Made by a program: the position numbers and the translations under genes. Below, piece after piece: positions 10,741-22,690 of a stretch of DNA of 64,000 nucleotides. This DNA comes from Halocaridina rubra (taxonomy: Eukaryota; Arthropoda; Malacostraca; Decapoda; Atyidae). How positions within the stretch are numbered: position 1 is the first letter of the stretch; every line of letters starts with the position of its first letter. The DNA lies in assembly GCA_037179515.1 (NCBI GenBank), contig JAXCGZ010020995.1, forward strand, positions 1-64,000, in the 5' to 3' direction. The notes under the pieces were generated by a model that worked only from the letters and a program-made list of their open reading frames with translations, searched no databases and had not been told where the DNA came from.

Positions 10741-11272
10741 TACAGATACTCCCTAACTTACGAACAAGTTAAGATTCCAGAAATCCGTTCATAAGTAGAA
10801 TTGTGAGTAAGTTGTGTTTAGGAAAAAATAAGTACCGTAAAGTACATACACATGCAGCACTGTACAGTACTTGCGCTAAAGACATTTAACTACTACATAA
10901 AAGTATCAAGTATGCAGTATTCATGAATTTTAATACCGTTCTTGTTTGTTCTGGTTTTACGTCACGGACTCCCTTTTCAACCAAGGGCTAGGATGGTTGC
11001 CTTCTTGCGAAGGACTTGTTTTGGCAGATGTAATCGTTACCCTGAGTTCATGGCCTTGCTAACCTCAGACCGTGACGGGGCGCAAACCCTCGACCTGATG
11101 CCTCAGAGTCGCGGACACTACCGTTTGAGCCACGGTGACTACTGAATTTTAATATAGTTATAATAATGTAATAGTACAGTACAGTAATTCATACATTAAT
11201 ACATGAGTATGGTTTTGTTCGTGTCTGAATGTTCATAACTCGGTTGTTCTTAAGTAGGGGTGAGCTTCTGTA
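10741..11272. mobile_element. MITE 'Y' copy 1 (pogo/Tigger-like ends), hosting a SINE
   Basis: The left end is TACAGATACTCCCTAACTTA. The right end, inverted, is TACAGAAGCTCACCCCTACT. Both are flanked by TA. After the terminal ~12 bp both ends continue with a 'CTTAnGAACAA' block, giving ~30-bp imperfect inverted repeats. It has no coding capacity. Related copies lie at 12984-13308 and 46301-46621. It is interrupted by the SINE at 10936-11142. Confidence 0.65.
10936..11142 (-). mobile_element. tRNA-derived SINE, copy 1
   Basis: A ~207-bp element on the minus strand. Its 5' end reads as a tRNA-like head with a box A (TGGCTCAAACGG) and, ~40 bp later, a box B-like GGTTTGCGCC (GGTTCGCGCC in copy 2), the RNA polymerase III internal promoter. 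It is flanked by a perfect 12-bp target-site duplication, TGAATTTTAATA at 10924-10935 and 11143-11154. The paralogous segment at 36335-36361 carries only one TGAATTTTAATA, an empty site. The open frame across it (10942-11145) is not a gene. Confidence 0.85.
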
Positions 11273-12940
11273 CTTCTGCCTTGACAAGGCCAAGTGTAGA
11301 CGTCATCGTGAGAAATCTCTGCTTTAGCAACAGCAAACCTTTTCATTTTGCAGGTTGGAGATTCCGTACTGCTTGCGACAAAGTGTGAAATGCATGTTAT
11401 AAGTTATACTTAATAGTCAGTGATGTGCAATCACAAATGCATTACCACCACCTATTCCCATGCCATAGAAGGGGAGGACCATAGCCCAGATGCTATGACA
11501 TTCTCACTTTATATTGTCAAATTCTTCCAAGACAATGCAAAACCAAATAAATATAGGAGTAAATTTGGATACAGACTAGGGGAAATATGAAAAGAACTTT
11601 AGTCTTTGGGCAGGAGGCATGCATGATTGGACCTTAACTAAGCACTGCCTTCGATCGACTATATTATGATTTTCTCATATTTAAAGTGAAAAAATAGGAT
11701 ACTGGTGGATATTTTCTCAGTAATTGTGCCAGTTTTAAGTAACTAAACTCAAATGATGGTGATAAACCATCATAAATCCAATAATGTGATCTTGGGTGTC
11801 CTTAAGGGTAGTTATCTTGGCTCCTTTCTTTTCATCTTGTACTCATTTTACAGGTCGTTAGCTTTGGAAAGCAAACTAGTTTATGCTGATGATGCTACCT
11901 TAATTGTTGTTGTTCCATACCCGAACACGAGAGTAGTTGTTGCAGTCTCTGAATATAAACCATTCTAAAATCAGTGCCTAGCGCTACATGTGGGACATGA
12001 AATTAAATGCTAACAAAATATAAACTATGATAATTGACGTGTCCAGAACTCTTAATCCTCAATATGCAAATCTCTTTGTTGATAATGTTACCTTAATATC
12101 ATAGAGATCGTTCAAGATTCTGGGGCTAACTTTTCATAGTAATTTGACTTTTGAACATTTATAAAGAAGTACCAAAATGGCTGCCGGAAATAATGATGCT
12201 TATGTTTATGTAGTGAAAAAAAGTGGAATAAATGGGATAGGTGTATACCTCATTTCCATCTCCTCCACACTTTCCAGTAAAGATAACAAGGTTACTTGCT
12301 ATTTTACTCTAGTTTGAGATAGTTCCTATATAAATGACTTAGTTTTGCTTTCAACAGAGATTGCATATAAAAAAAACTTACTAATAATAGAAATATCAGA
12401 ATCATTTCCAGGAGCCTCAGATCAGTCACAATAGGACTGCCATTCATTTAAATAACCACACAATTTTAATTACTCTAACTTTCTCAACTTTACACTGCAG
12501 GATACAGATTTGCTAGAACCACTTTTACTTGAATGTTTTCCAAGATTCTTCAAGTCAAGTACCCTCTGTGTAGGCTACCTTTTAAGGGTTCTTACATCAC
12601 TACCAAATTTAAATGCATAGTTTAACTATTATTCTTACTCATCAGAATTGTTACCTCCAATTCTAATGCTGACTGCACTTCATCCAAATGAGATGAACTT
12701 TGATCGAACTTGTTTACAGTATTTTGTAGTTCCAACTTCCTAGGTACAGGGCTTGCCAACACCACCATCAAAACCTTAGACGACAGCCTTACCCAACCAC
12801 AAGTGGCATTCCCGCTCTTCCTCAACTTTCTCTCCTCCGTTTTTGCCAATTACAACTTGATTTAGGAATATCCAATAATCGAGTAAAATCCCTGGTCCAG
12901 ACACCAAATGCTCTTCCCAGTAATAAACTATCTAATAACA
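11147..12940. repeat. ~1.7-kb repeat segment 'Z' copy 1
   Basis: It aligns collinearly with 36347-38010. Both contain the right half of MITE Y ('ataactcggttgttc' type end), a 'cttgacaaggccaagtgtag' block, a LINE RT remnant, a 'aaaatggctgccggaaataatgatgc' region, and end near a 'cctggtc(c/t)(a/g)gacacca' block. By eye they are ~90% alike with small indels. It is either an old transposed composite or a segmental duplication. Confidence 0.75.
11620..12180 (+). pseudogene. LINE reverse-transcriptase remnant (decayed)
   Basis: The + strand translation gives RT landmarks with stops and frame shifts between them. 'GVLKGSYLGSFLFILY' is a decayed GVPQGSVLGPLLFILY motif. It is followed by 'ESKLVYADDATLI' (catalytic Y-A-D-D) and then a 'MKLNANK'-like thumb region and 'LNPQYANLFVDNVTL'. 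The spacing fits an endonuclease-type LINE of the Jockey/CR1 group. It is clearly non-functional. The same remnant recurs at 36800-37255. Confidence 0.7.
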
Positions 12941-12983
12941 AGATAGCAAAAATTAATTAATTTGTCTATCCCTTACATTTATA

Positions 12984-13728
<745 letters not shown>

Positions 13729-14675
13729 TGTGGTGACTATTCCCAGAATGTCTGCTTTCACCTGGTCAATGAATAGTCTACTCTCAATTTTTTGCAGGCT
13801 ACCGTACACAAAAATATTTACTCCACCAACTTCAAATAAAGTTGGGCTAAAACTTACTGGCTTATAATTAAATATAAGACAAACTGTACGGTACTAAAGG
13901 GGAAGGGCATGAGTTACGTTTGCTTAATAGTTAGTGGAGAACTCCCACTGGTTAATAACACAAATACACTAAATAATATTAACTGAACACTGCATAAATC
14001 CAGGCTTAAATGAAAGACTCATCGATAAAATATAAAAATATATTGAAAAAAAGTTAATATTATAATGGAGAGCAATATTTCAGCTTAAAAGAAAAGGATA
14101 AATTTGACTTTAGTTTAGGCGGCAATAAGGTAAATTTTACAAAAATAACAAAGAGTTATAGCTCCAGGCACGACTGCTGGACACATCAAAATAAACAACA
14201 CTTAATATCAAAATAATAATTGTTCAAAATCCAAAAAACTTTATGCAGTATTGAAACACAGTCACTGCTCTACCAAATTCGACAGCATTAGTCCAAGGGG
14301 CGAAATGGGAGGCTCATAAATTTACACGAATTTTACGAGTCTCTAACAATAGCTCATCACCTGGTGCCGTCCTCAGAGAGAGTCCTCATCAGTTCTGTAA
14401 ACAAAGCAGACGAGCATCACATTCTAAAATAAATGGATATAATTTTATCATATTATACATAATTAAGGATTTCCTAAGATTTAGATTAACTTTACAAACA
14501 AATCCCATTTATTCATGAGAAAATGATGAAATTAATGACAAAATAAATAATAGTTATAATATAGTCTCTCAATGAATATATTCATGTAGGTAGATGCAAT
14601 ATTACTTATGGTATTACAATAAAACACACACAAGGTATAACTAATGAAACTGTGTGTGATAGACAGATCACCACA
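13729..14675 (-). repeat. BEL 3' LTR
   Basis: It starts TGTGGTGACTATTC and ends GACAGATCACCACA. It is equal in length to the LTR at 21744-22690. By eye I count roughly 15-20 substitutions between them, so the insertion is not brand new. Confidence 0.92.
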
Positions 14676-14690
14676 CTCTCCTCCCAAAAA
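14676..14690 (-). other. BEL polypurine tract
   Basis: On the minus strand, TTTTTGGGAGGAGAG directly precedes the 3' LTR, the expected plus-strand primer for reverse transcription. Confidence 0.75.
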
Positions 14691-14786
14691 GGGTAGGAAG
14701 CTAAATAAATCACATGTACAAACATAATAAAGTGTAGAACAAAAACAGAAAATTTAAAGGCATCATTTACAATCTATCCTCTGCAA

Positions 14787-15732
14787 TTAGATCTCTACGC
14801 AGTTTTTCAACTCGACAAGCTGCTTGACATCTAGGTCTAGTGGTGCACTAGGTACAACTGGAGGATTGAGTGGATCTACTGGGTCTACTTCAGGAGCAAC
14901 TTCCTGATGTAGTTCTAAGGGAATGAGTTTAGAAAGAGGTCTTACATACTCTCCATCAACTGTGCGGAGAAACACACTGCGTACAATACCATCTCTCCCC
15001 TTTATCAACTGGGTTACTAATCCTAAAGGATAACTGGATCTTGTTTTGTTCTCGGTTTCTATAAGAACTAACTCACCAACTTGAACTGTACATGGTTCGT
15101 CTTTGGCGCACGTTTAATGTATTTCTCGGAGGGAAGTGAGGTAGGAATCCATCAACACCTTTTCATACTTCTTCAACATATCCGAGAGTCTAGAGAACTG
15201 AACTCTCAAATCCAACGATTCTCCAAAGGGAACATCTGCTCCAAAGGAATTGAGAGGTGGGAACAGAGTTACTGTCCTTTTATAGATTAAATGAGAAGGA
15301 GTGAGATCCTCATCTCGAATATCTTCCGAAAAATACGTAAGAGGTCGGGAGTTGATAACACATTCTATTTCACACAAGATGGTATGTAACTCAATAAAGG
15401 AAATACGCTTCTTGTAGAGAGACTTATGAAGACTACTCTTAACACAACCTATGAGCCTTTCAAAGAAACCACCGCTCCATGGAGAACGAGGGGTATTGAA
15501 CTTCCAAAAAATGTCATTATCTTCCATGTAAGCTTTAACTTCAGGCTCATCCTTAATGTCACTGAGGAATCGTTCTGCACCTCGAAAATTAGTACCATTA
15601 TCAGAAAAGATAATGGAAGGAATTCCAAATCTAGAAGCAAATCTGCGAAATGCAAACAGAAATTCTAAGGTGGTTAAAGAACTACACAACTCTAAATGTA
15701 CTGCTCTTGATGTAGTGCATGTGAATAAACAC
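14787..15732 (-). pseudogene. BEL integrase C-terminal half (IN core and C-terminal domain)
   Basis: On the minus strand it resumes after the CR1 insertion with 'LFTCTTSRAVHLEL', the start of the Pao integrase core. It continues through 'SDNGTNF' (catalytic Asp) and 'PWSGGFFERL' (catalytic Glu), then 'VINSRPLTY'. An in-frame TAA at 15114-15116 interrupts it. The same frame continues through 'VQVGELVLIE' and 'KGRDGIVRSV' to a stop near 14787, the C-terminal domain usual for this superfamily. Not functional as it stands. Confidence 0.88.
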
Positions 15733-16784
15733 TCCAGAAAGCGTTTGACACTGTTCCACATGGGAGACTTATTAGGAAGCTGCACTCAATGGCTAGAATA
15801 GGTGGAAATGTTTTGGAATGGATAAAAACTTACTTAGAAGGAAGGGAACAGAGGGTTAGAGTAAGACACTCAATGTCTGAATGGAGAAGAGTTAGTAGTG
15901 GAGTTCCACAGGGTTCAGTTTTAGGGCCACTTTTGTTCCTTGTATATGTAAATGACCTACCAGAGTCTGTAAATTCATTCATGAATATGTTTGCAGATGA
16001 TGCAAAGATTGTGAAGAAAGTAAAAAACGAGAACAGTGGTAGAGAACTTCAGGAGGATCTAAATAATCTGCATGAGTGGTCAGAAAAGTGGCTAATGAAA
16101 TTCAATACTTCAAAATGTAAGGTAATGAGAATGGGTACAAGTGCAAGAAGGCCCAAGCTTGACTACTCGGTGGCTGGAGTACAACTTCAAGAGACAGAAA
16201 ATGAGAGAGATCTAGGAGTAAACATACTGGCAGATTTGTCTCCAGAAATACATATAAATGGCATAGTAAGGGCAGCATATGCATTCTTATCAAATGTAAG
16301 GGTAGCCTTCAGGCACATGGACAAGGAAATGTTCAGAAATATTTATGTAACCTATGTGAGGCCAAAACTCGAATATGCAGCCCCCTTTTGGAATTCTCAC
16401 TTGAAAAAGCACATAGCTAAGCTTGAAAAAGTTCAAAGACATGCCACGAAACTGGTGCCAGATATACGCAATCTCAGTTATGATGAGAGGCTGAGGGAAT
16501 TAGACTTACCATCACTCGAAGCTAGAAGAGTAAGGGGGGATATGGTGACAGTCTTTAAATTCCTTCATGGTTATGATAGAGTGGATAGGGATCGATATTT
16601 CGATATGGCTGGCTCTAGAACTAGAGGTCATAGTTTGAAGCTTCGTAAGAAAACTTCTTTGCAGGATGTAAGGAAATACTTTTTCAGTGTAAGAGTAGTT
16701 GATAATTGGAATTGGCTAAGCGAGGAGGTAGTTAATGCTATCTCAATCCATAGTTTTAAGGACAGGTATGATAAGTATCACTAA
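15733..16784 (+). CDS. CR1-like LINE ORF2, C-terminal RT part (copy A)
   Basis: An uninterrupted frame of ~350 codons. It contains RT motifs 'FDTVPHGRL', 'SSGVPQGSVLGPLLF' and 'MFADDAKIV' (catalytic A-D-D), then the thumb 'MKFNTSKCKVMRMG' and 'NERDLGV'. It ends with the CR1-type C-terminal domain ('QRHATKLVP', 'RRVRGDMVTVFK', 'SRTRGHSLKL', 'FKDRYDKYH'). It lacks the endonuclease and N-terminal RT, so it cannot act alone. The first ATG at 15789 is not a natural start. The absence of stops suggests recent insertion. Confidence 0.9.
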
Positions 16785-16874
16785 GTCTAAAATGGAACCG
16801 ATCAGGAGACGGGAAGATACGAGCTTTGGGCTCTTTCCCGTAAACACAATTAGGTAATCACAATTAGGTAATCA
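15733..16874 (+). mobile_element. CR1-like LINE copy A (5' truncated) inside BEL integrase
   Basis: It splits the BEL integrase between 'KVYV' and 'CLFTC'. It begins within the RT palm ('QKAFDTVPHG') and ends with two units of the 14-bp 3' tail ATTAGGTAATCACA. Five-prime truncation and a short tandem 3' tail are typical of CR1-group LINEs. Little or no target-site duplication is visible. Confidence 0.9.
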
Positions 16875-17760
16875 CATAAACCTTCTCATTGTAGTTACTC
16901 GTAGTTGTAGGGTCCAAAATAGTGATAGAACCAGTAAAATCCACTCCAACTGAGCTGAAGGGTCTAGCAAATCTGACTCTTTCCTCTGTTAAAGGAGGGG
17001 GACCTGGTTGAGGGATCGTCTTGCCAACTGCCTTTTTGCACAAAATACATGTTTTTAATATTTTCTTCACAATAACTCTACCTTTAGAGGTCCAAAACTG
17101 TTTCCTGAGTCCTGACAACATTTGTCCTAATCCACAATGATGATGTTGAATATGATAATGAACTATTATAAGTTTGGTCAATGGATGTTTGGCAGGTAAG
17201 TAAATTGGAAATTGTGCTTCAGGAGATAGATCTGAATTCTGTAATCTACTGCCACAACAAATTAACTGATCTTCGTTCAAATGTAAATCTAATTGATTGA
17301 CTAAATTAATGAGTTCTGAAGCTGGTTTAGCACTTTGCTCAGGTCGTTTCAAAAATGCAAATAAAGTAGGAAAACTTTGTAACTGGGCTAATCTAATACA
17401 AGCATGAAGAGTATTCAACCTGAACTTGTCGTGGAAATAATGATTACAGAACTGCTTTACATATGACATGATTCTCATAACTTTAGTAAGAGATGAATAT
17501 TTACTCATCTCAAAATGAGGAAGTATGGGTTCATTAACATTAGGTTCTGTTAAAATCTCATACACTACTGTAGAATTAACAGTGAACTCTTTCTGTTGTG
17601 GATATTCTGATGGATTAAGCAAAAATGAAGGTCCATGTCTCCACATGACATTGCTATTCAACTTTGATACACTAACACCTCTGGTCAATATATCTGCAGG
17701 ATTCTCTCTAGATGGGACATGTAAAATGTTCAAATCAAACTTAGATCGCAAATTGCGAAT
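16864..17760 (-). pseudogene. BEL RNase H end and integrase N-terminal half
   Basis: Minus-strand frame continuing in phase after the TAA at 17761-17763. It has 'VPSRENPADILTRG' (end of RNase H region), a long linker, then 'HHCGLGQMLSGLR...W' and 'CILCKK' (HHCC zinc-binding domain of integrase) and 'VGVDFTGSI' (first catalytic Asp). It stops at the CR1 copy A insertion. Confidence 0.88.
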
Positions 17761-19113
17761 TTAACACACTCTGTTTCTCACAAAAACATCTGATGATGAA
17801 TCATGATACACCCAATTAATGGCTACTTCACTGTCACACCATATAGTGCAACCTTTGAATGCTAATTTCTCATTAGACAAGAGTGTCTGAGCCAATGCTG
17901 AGGCTAAAGTAAGTGAGAATAACTCTAACTTAGGAATGGTGAGTGGAGGATTTGGTGATACTCTTACTTTATTCATAATGATATCACTAGATTTGCTTCT
18001 TAAGTCCACAGCATATGCAACTAATCCATAAGCTACTTTAGATGAATCACAAAATATGTGTAAATCTGATACACCAGGGACAATTACAAATCTAGGATAT
18101 TGAATGGTTGACATCTGATTCAAATCTCTGCAAATAACTGAAAATTCTTGTACTAAAGGTTCTGGCAAAGGTTCATCCCAAGAACACTTACTTCTCCATA
18201 ATTTTGAAATGAACAACTTTCCCTTGATCAAGATTGGTGATAACAATCCTAAAGGATCAAATACACTAGCAATTACAGATACAACTGATCTCTTGGTGAT
18301 TTGATGATGCACACACTCCTCCTTGCACACTTTCTTACTGGAGTACAATTTGATTTCATCATTTACAACATTCCAAGAAATTCCTAAAACATTTACATTA
18401 TTCAGATCCAATTGGCCATGATTAACACCTATTTCATCATTAAATTTTACATCATTACTCACCCAACCTTGTAATGGCATAGAGGCTTCTGCTAAAATAG
18501 AATTAACTATGGGATACTCTGTTTTTAACTGTTCAGAGTCTGAATAGGTACAAACAAAGTTATCTACATAGAAATGCGAGATCAGAGACTTAGCTACTGG
18601 ATGTGAATGTGTCTCCAAGTGATATGTGAGTGTTTTCTGAAGCAAAAAGGGAGATGATGTTGTACCAAAGAGTACTACTTTAAATCTATAGGTAACTACC
18701 TTCTGAAGTGTTTCATCCTCGAACCACAAGAATCTACAGAAATCTCTGCAGTTTGGCAAAATACCTATACGTAGGAAGGCTTTGGAAATGTCTGATACAA
18801 CAGCTACAGGGTTAGTACGAAATTCAATGAGTGAATCAACAAGTTTATGGGTTAGGCTTGGGCCTGTTAGTAAACATTCATTCAGACTCTTTGATTGTGA
18901 ATCAGCTCTACTAGAAGCATTAAACACTACTCTAATAGGAGTGGTAGGAGAATTCTTGTAGACTAGATGATGAGGCAAGTAATGAGTCAGTCCGTCTGTA
19001 ACTGAAAGGTTATCAATTTTCTCAATGAATCCCAATTCAATGTACTCATTAAAAATCTCTGAGTATTGTCCATAAAGTTCTGGATGAGTTGCAAAGGATT
19101 TAGCTAGTGACAT
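17761..19113 (-). pseudogene. BEL reverse transcriptase and RNase H
   Basis: About 450 codons on the minus strand. RT: 'VFNASSRADS', 'VVSDISKAFLRIGI' (~residue 104, first catalytic Asp), 'FGTTSSPFLL', then 'FYVDNFVC' (~182), where the usual Y-x-D-D has Asn in the last position. RNase H-like: 'LHIFCDSSKVAYG' and 'IWCDSEVAINW'. It overlaps the gag-PR frame by 10 bp in a different phase, indicating a frameshift mutation in what is normally one polyprotein. It ends at a TAA within 'NRVC*IRN'. Confidence 0.9.
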
Positions 19114-21392
19114 GAGCTGACCAGACCATAAGCTCTTCTATAGTTAGTTGCTGGTCTCTCAGAGCCCTTAAAGGGTAATTCCACAAAATACTGATTGTCT
19201 GCCATCTGGCAAGTGGACTCAAAATGACTCACTGATTGTACTTCCTCAGGTGTTAAAGTTTCATTCTTAATACCAATAACATCTAAATTCCAAAGGTTCT
19301 GAACTTCAGACTCAAGGGTTTGTACTCCTACACGAGCACAAAGCACATGTTGCCCATTAACTGTGTTAACTGTCTGAGAACTAATTGCCCACTTTGGCAT
19401 AGGTCCAAAGATAATCGAACCTGCTGGACTAGACAAAAGTGTAATTCCAGAATAGAAAGTATGGTTGGTCACAAATCTAGAATAGTAATCTGCACCAATT
19501 ACCATACTATTGTCACTAATCACATCAGACTCAACGTTAGGATCTGCAAGTTTGATCCCCTTTTTTGTGAGTGTTTCTGCAACACTAGCAATGCCAGGTA
19601 CATATAATGTAGTGTTAACCTTATCATAGACGACAGCATAAATCGGAATACGTTGTGTACCAATGCGTACTACAACACGAACGACGTCACACAAAATGTT
19701 TTCGGCTTGATTACCAAATGAAGTCAGTTTAAGTGAGATACGAAACACTGGATTGAGTTTAAGGCGCTTTACTACTGCAGAATGAATGAAAGACCGTTGA
19801 ACACCGGTATCTAAAAACATCCTAACTGTTTCATGTACCCCAGCACCAGAAATCTTAACAATTGCTGTAGGAAGTGCTACTGAAGGAAGTGGAACCTTAT
19901 TAGTCTGGACATCTGTTTGAACAGAATTAGCGACACTGTCATCTCTTCCTGACAGGATTCTAAACTTATCATCCACTACTACTTGATTAGTGGGAATGTT
20001 ACTGTTAAGGTTAGTTCCATTATTAATAACTGTTGGGGCATTAGACGCAACTGACACTTGAGTAACTGCAGTACTACAGCTGGTTAGTTTCATGCAGAGA
20101 AAGGTATGATGTTTGCCATTACAATTTCTACACTCGGCCGTCTCTCTACACTGTGAGGCTCTATGGCCTTTCTGCATACACACAAAACATAGTTCTAACT
20201 CTCTAACTCTGTTCTTCCTGGCTTCATGAGTTGCGTAATTAGAACAAAACTTAGTATTATGAATATCCTTACAAAAGAGACAAGGTTTGTTCCAAGTACT
20301 TGAATTGCTAGATGACGAATTAGACTTATTTTGAGTCTGGGACACAACTACTTGTTTAGGTACTGTACTAAACCTATGATTAGAATTTGTACTAGAATTC
20401 TGACTAGTTACTACTTTAGTTTTGGAATGTGCATCAGAATGTGAACCTTGCTTATTCCTAGACTGATCAGAGAGAATACGAGAACATTCCATGACCTTGA
20501 TAAGGTGTCCAATACCATCCTTCAATTGTGCAATAGTCAAAGTATAAGTACTGTACTTATTAAAAAGATACTCTAAAGTTTTAGGACTAAGTTTCTTAGC
20601 AATTATGTCTTTTATTAGGTAGTCATCACAAGGTACTAGGGTTACACCCTCTATTTGCATCAACAAATGTTGAAATGTTAAGTGAAATTCAGTTAACTCA
20701 GTTAAATTATGTTCAGGGGGTTTGATGTTCATCAAGTCTAATTGTAATTGTTGCAACAAAAGGTCATTGTTGGCAAAGCTTTTTCTCAACAAACTTAATG
20801 CTATACTGTAATTACCACTAGTTATGGGAAGACCTTCAATGGTTCTATACGCTTTACCTCTCAAATAAGATCTGAGCATGTTAAATTTCAATACTGGGTA
20901 AATGTCTTGACGACTATCAATTAAACTACTAAAGGAATCCCAAAAACAATTCCACTGACACAACTGACCATCAAATTCAGGAATCTTAATCTCAGGCAAC
21001 TTAGGGTGTGGAAGGGGTCTAGCAGGTACTACTGTCTGACTAGGAGCTTGACTAGTTGTAGCTTGTGCTTGACTACCAAAGGACAAATGATCATCTATAG
21101 CTGACTTAATTTGTATGAGCACTTTATAGGCATTACGTTTCAGAGTTCTGTGCTCTCTAGAAACTTGGCTAAGCTGGGTACTATCAATAGCATCTTGACT
21201 AGCTGTCCAATGTACATCAATGGACTCGTACAACTTTGTAAGTTCTGCTTCTGAAAACTGTAACAACCGTAAGGATGGTGGAGGAGACGCTTTAAGGTCA
21301 TGTTCTATAGAACTGAGCATATCTGTCAGATCGTCGGTTACAACCTTGTAAAGTTCAAATGCTTTACTTTCATCAATTGATGGTAAAGACAT
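19104..21392 (-). CDS. BEL gag and protease
   Basis: 762 codons on the minus strand from an ATG at 21392. The N-terminal region resembles the Pao gag domain ('IKIPEFDGQLCQWNCFWDSF', residues ~135-155). Zinc knuckles: 'CFVCMQKGHRASQC' is a CX2CX4HX4C knuckle (~residue 402), followed by 'CRNCNGKHHTFLC'. The aspartic protease follows with 'FLDTGVQRSFI' (active-site D-T-G, ~residue 527). The reading frame is intact to the end, where a frameshift separates it from RT. Gag would package RNA and the protease would mature the polyprotein. Confidence 0.9.
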   Translation of the reverse strand: MSLPSIDESKAFELYKVVTDDLTDMLSSIEHDLKASPPPSLRLLQFSEAELTKLYESIDVHWTASQDAIDSTQLSQVSREHRTLKRNAYKVLIQIKSAIDDHLSFGSQAQATTSQAPSQTVVPARPLPHPKLPEIKIPEFDGQLCQWNCFWDSFSSLIDSRQDIYPVLKFNMLRSYLRGKAYRTIEGLPITSGNYSIALSLLRKSFANNDLLLQQLQLDLMNIKPPEHNLTELTEFHLTFQHLLMQIEGVTLVPCDDYLIKDIIAKKLSPKTLEYLFNKYSTYTLTIAQLKDGIGHLIKVMECSRILSDQSRNKQGSHSDAHSKTKVVTSQNSSTNSNHRFSTVPKQVVVSQTQNKSNSSSSNSSTWNKPCLFCKDIHNTKFCSNYATHEARKNRVRELELCFVCMQKGHRASQCRETAECRNCNGKHHTFLCMKLTSCSTAVTQVSVASNAPTVINNGTNLNSNIPTNQVVVDDKFRILSGRDDSVANSVQTDVQTNKVPLPSVALPTAIVKISGAGVHETVRMFLDTGVQRSFIHSAVVKRLKLNPVFRISLKLTSFGNQAENILCDVVRVVVRIGTQRIPIYAVVYDKVNTTLYVPGIASVAETLTKKGIKLADPNVESDVISDNSMVIGADYYSRFVTNHTFYSGITLLSSPAGSIIFGPMPKWAISSQTVNTVNGQHVLCARVGVQTLESEVQNLWNLDVIGIKNETLTPEEVQSVSHFESTCQMADNQYFVELPFKGSERPATNYRRAYGLVSSCH

Positions 21393-21708
21393 CTTGCTGG
21401 ATTAATCTTTACCTTATACAAATCACAATAATTTTGGCTAGGTGGCCAAACTAAACTAATACCAAAATTCACTAGGATTATAATATTTATATCCTAGGTA
21501 CACTTGATTACACACGCATGTATTCAAATAGCTAATCTAAACCTTCCCTTGGACTAAAGAATTCGACATCAGCAGTGATATCACAAAAAATATGCCATGG
21601 ATTTATGTGCAGTGTTTTAATATCAAAGTTCAAAAACAATACCAAAGGTAGCCTATTCCAAATTCCATTCAGTAAATGTAGTAATGTATGCTAGCTAGGC
21701 TAGGCACC

Positions 21709-21726
21709 ATCCGGTTCGAAGGACCA
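21709..21726 (-). other. BEL primer-binding site
   Basis: On the minus strand, TGGTCCTTCGAACCGGAT lies 17 nt inside the 5' LTR. It starts TGG (complement of tRNA CCA) and contains the complement of a T-arm-like CCGGTTCGAAGGACCA, so it fits the 3' end of a tRNA. The specific tRNA was not identified. Confidence 0.75.
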
Positions 21727-21743
21727 GAAAAAAAACTAGAATA

Positions 21744-22690
21744 TGTGGTGACTATTCCCAGAAAGCCTGCTTTCACCTGGTCAATGAATAGTCTACTCTC
21801 AGTATTTTGCAGGCTACCGTACACAAAAATATTTACTCCACCAACTTCAAATAAAGTTGGGCTAAAACTTACTGGCTTATAATTAAATATAAGACAAACT
21901 GTACGGTACTAAAGGGGAAGGGCATGAGTTACGTTTGCTTAATAGTTAGTGGAGAACTCCCACTGGTTAATAACACAAATACACTAAATAATATTAACTG
22001 AACACTGCATAAATCCAGGCTTAAATGAAAGACTCATCGATAAAATATAAAAATATATTGAAAAAAAGTTAATATTATAATGGAGAGCAATATTTCAGCT
22101 TAAAAGAAAAGGATAAATTTGACTTTAGTTTAGGCGGCAATAAGGTAAATTTTACAAAAATAACAAAGAGTTATAGCTCCAGGCACAACTGCTGGACACA
22201 TCAAAATAAACAACACTTAATATCATAATAATAATTGTTCAAAATCCAAAATTTTTTATGCAATATTGAAACACAGTCACTGCTCTACCAAATTCGACAG
22301 CACTAGTCCAAGGGGCGAAATGGGAGGCTCATAAATTTACACGAATTTTACGAGTCTCTAACAATAGCTCATCACCTGGTGCCGTCCTCAGAGAGAATCC
22401 TCATCCGTTCTGTAAACAAAGCAGACGAGCATCACATTCTAAAATAAAAGTATATAATTTTATCATATTATACATAATTAAGGATTTCCTAAGATTTAGA
22501 TTAACTTTACAAACAAATCCCATTTATTCATGAGAAAATGATGAAATTAATGACAAAATAAATAATAGTTATAATATAGTCTCTCAATGAATATATTCAT
22601 GTAGGTAGATGCAATATTACTTATGGTATTACAATAAAACACACACAAGGTATAACTAATGAAACTGTGTGTGATAGACAGATCACCACA
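21744..22690 (-). repeat. BEL 5' LTR
   Basis: 947 bp, TG...CA, nearly identical to 13729-14675. As the element reads right to left, this copy holds the promoter. It is followed by the second GCTAG of the target-site duplication. Confidence 0.92.

Larger units (their letters stand above)
13729..22690 (-). mobile_element. BEL/Pao LTR retrotransposon (complete, mutated, minus strand)
   Basis: Two 947-bp LTRs with TG...CA ends, a perfect 5-bp target-site duplication, a tRNA primer-binding site, a polypurine tract and a gag-PR-RT-RH-IN polyprotein read right to left. The domain order (DUF1759-type gag, zinc knuckles, aspartic protease, RT, RNase H, integrase) is diagnostic of Pao/BEL. The polyprotein is broken by a frameshift near 19110, in-frame stops at 17761-17763 and 15114-15116, and a CR1 insertion in the integrase. 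It inserted into Tigger copy 1. The homologous empty site is visible at 39573-39620. Confidence 0.92.

Noticed and set aside
10955..11142. A genuine tRNA gene (box A and B present)
   Set aside because: The tRNA-like head does not fold into a full cloverleaf by eye, is followed by ~130 bp of unrelated sequence, and has a 12-bp target-site duplication, so it is a SINE.
10942..11145. 67-codon frame with Arg/Gly-rich composition, repeated at 40007-40249
   Set aside because: It lies across the tRNA-derived SINE, and its two occurrences coincide with the SINE copies.
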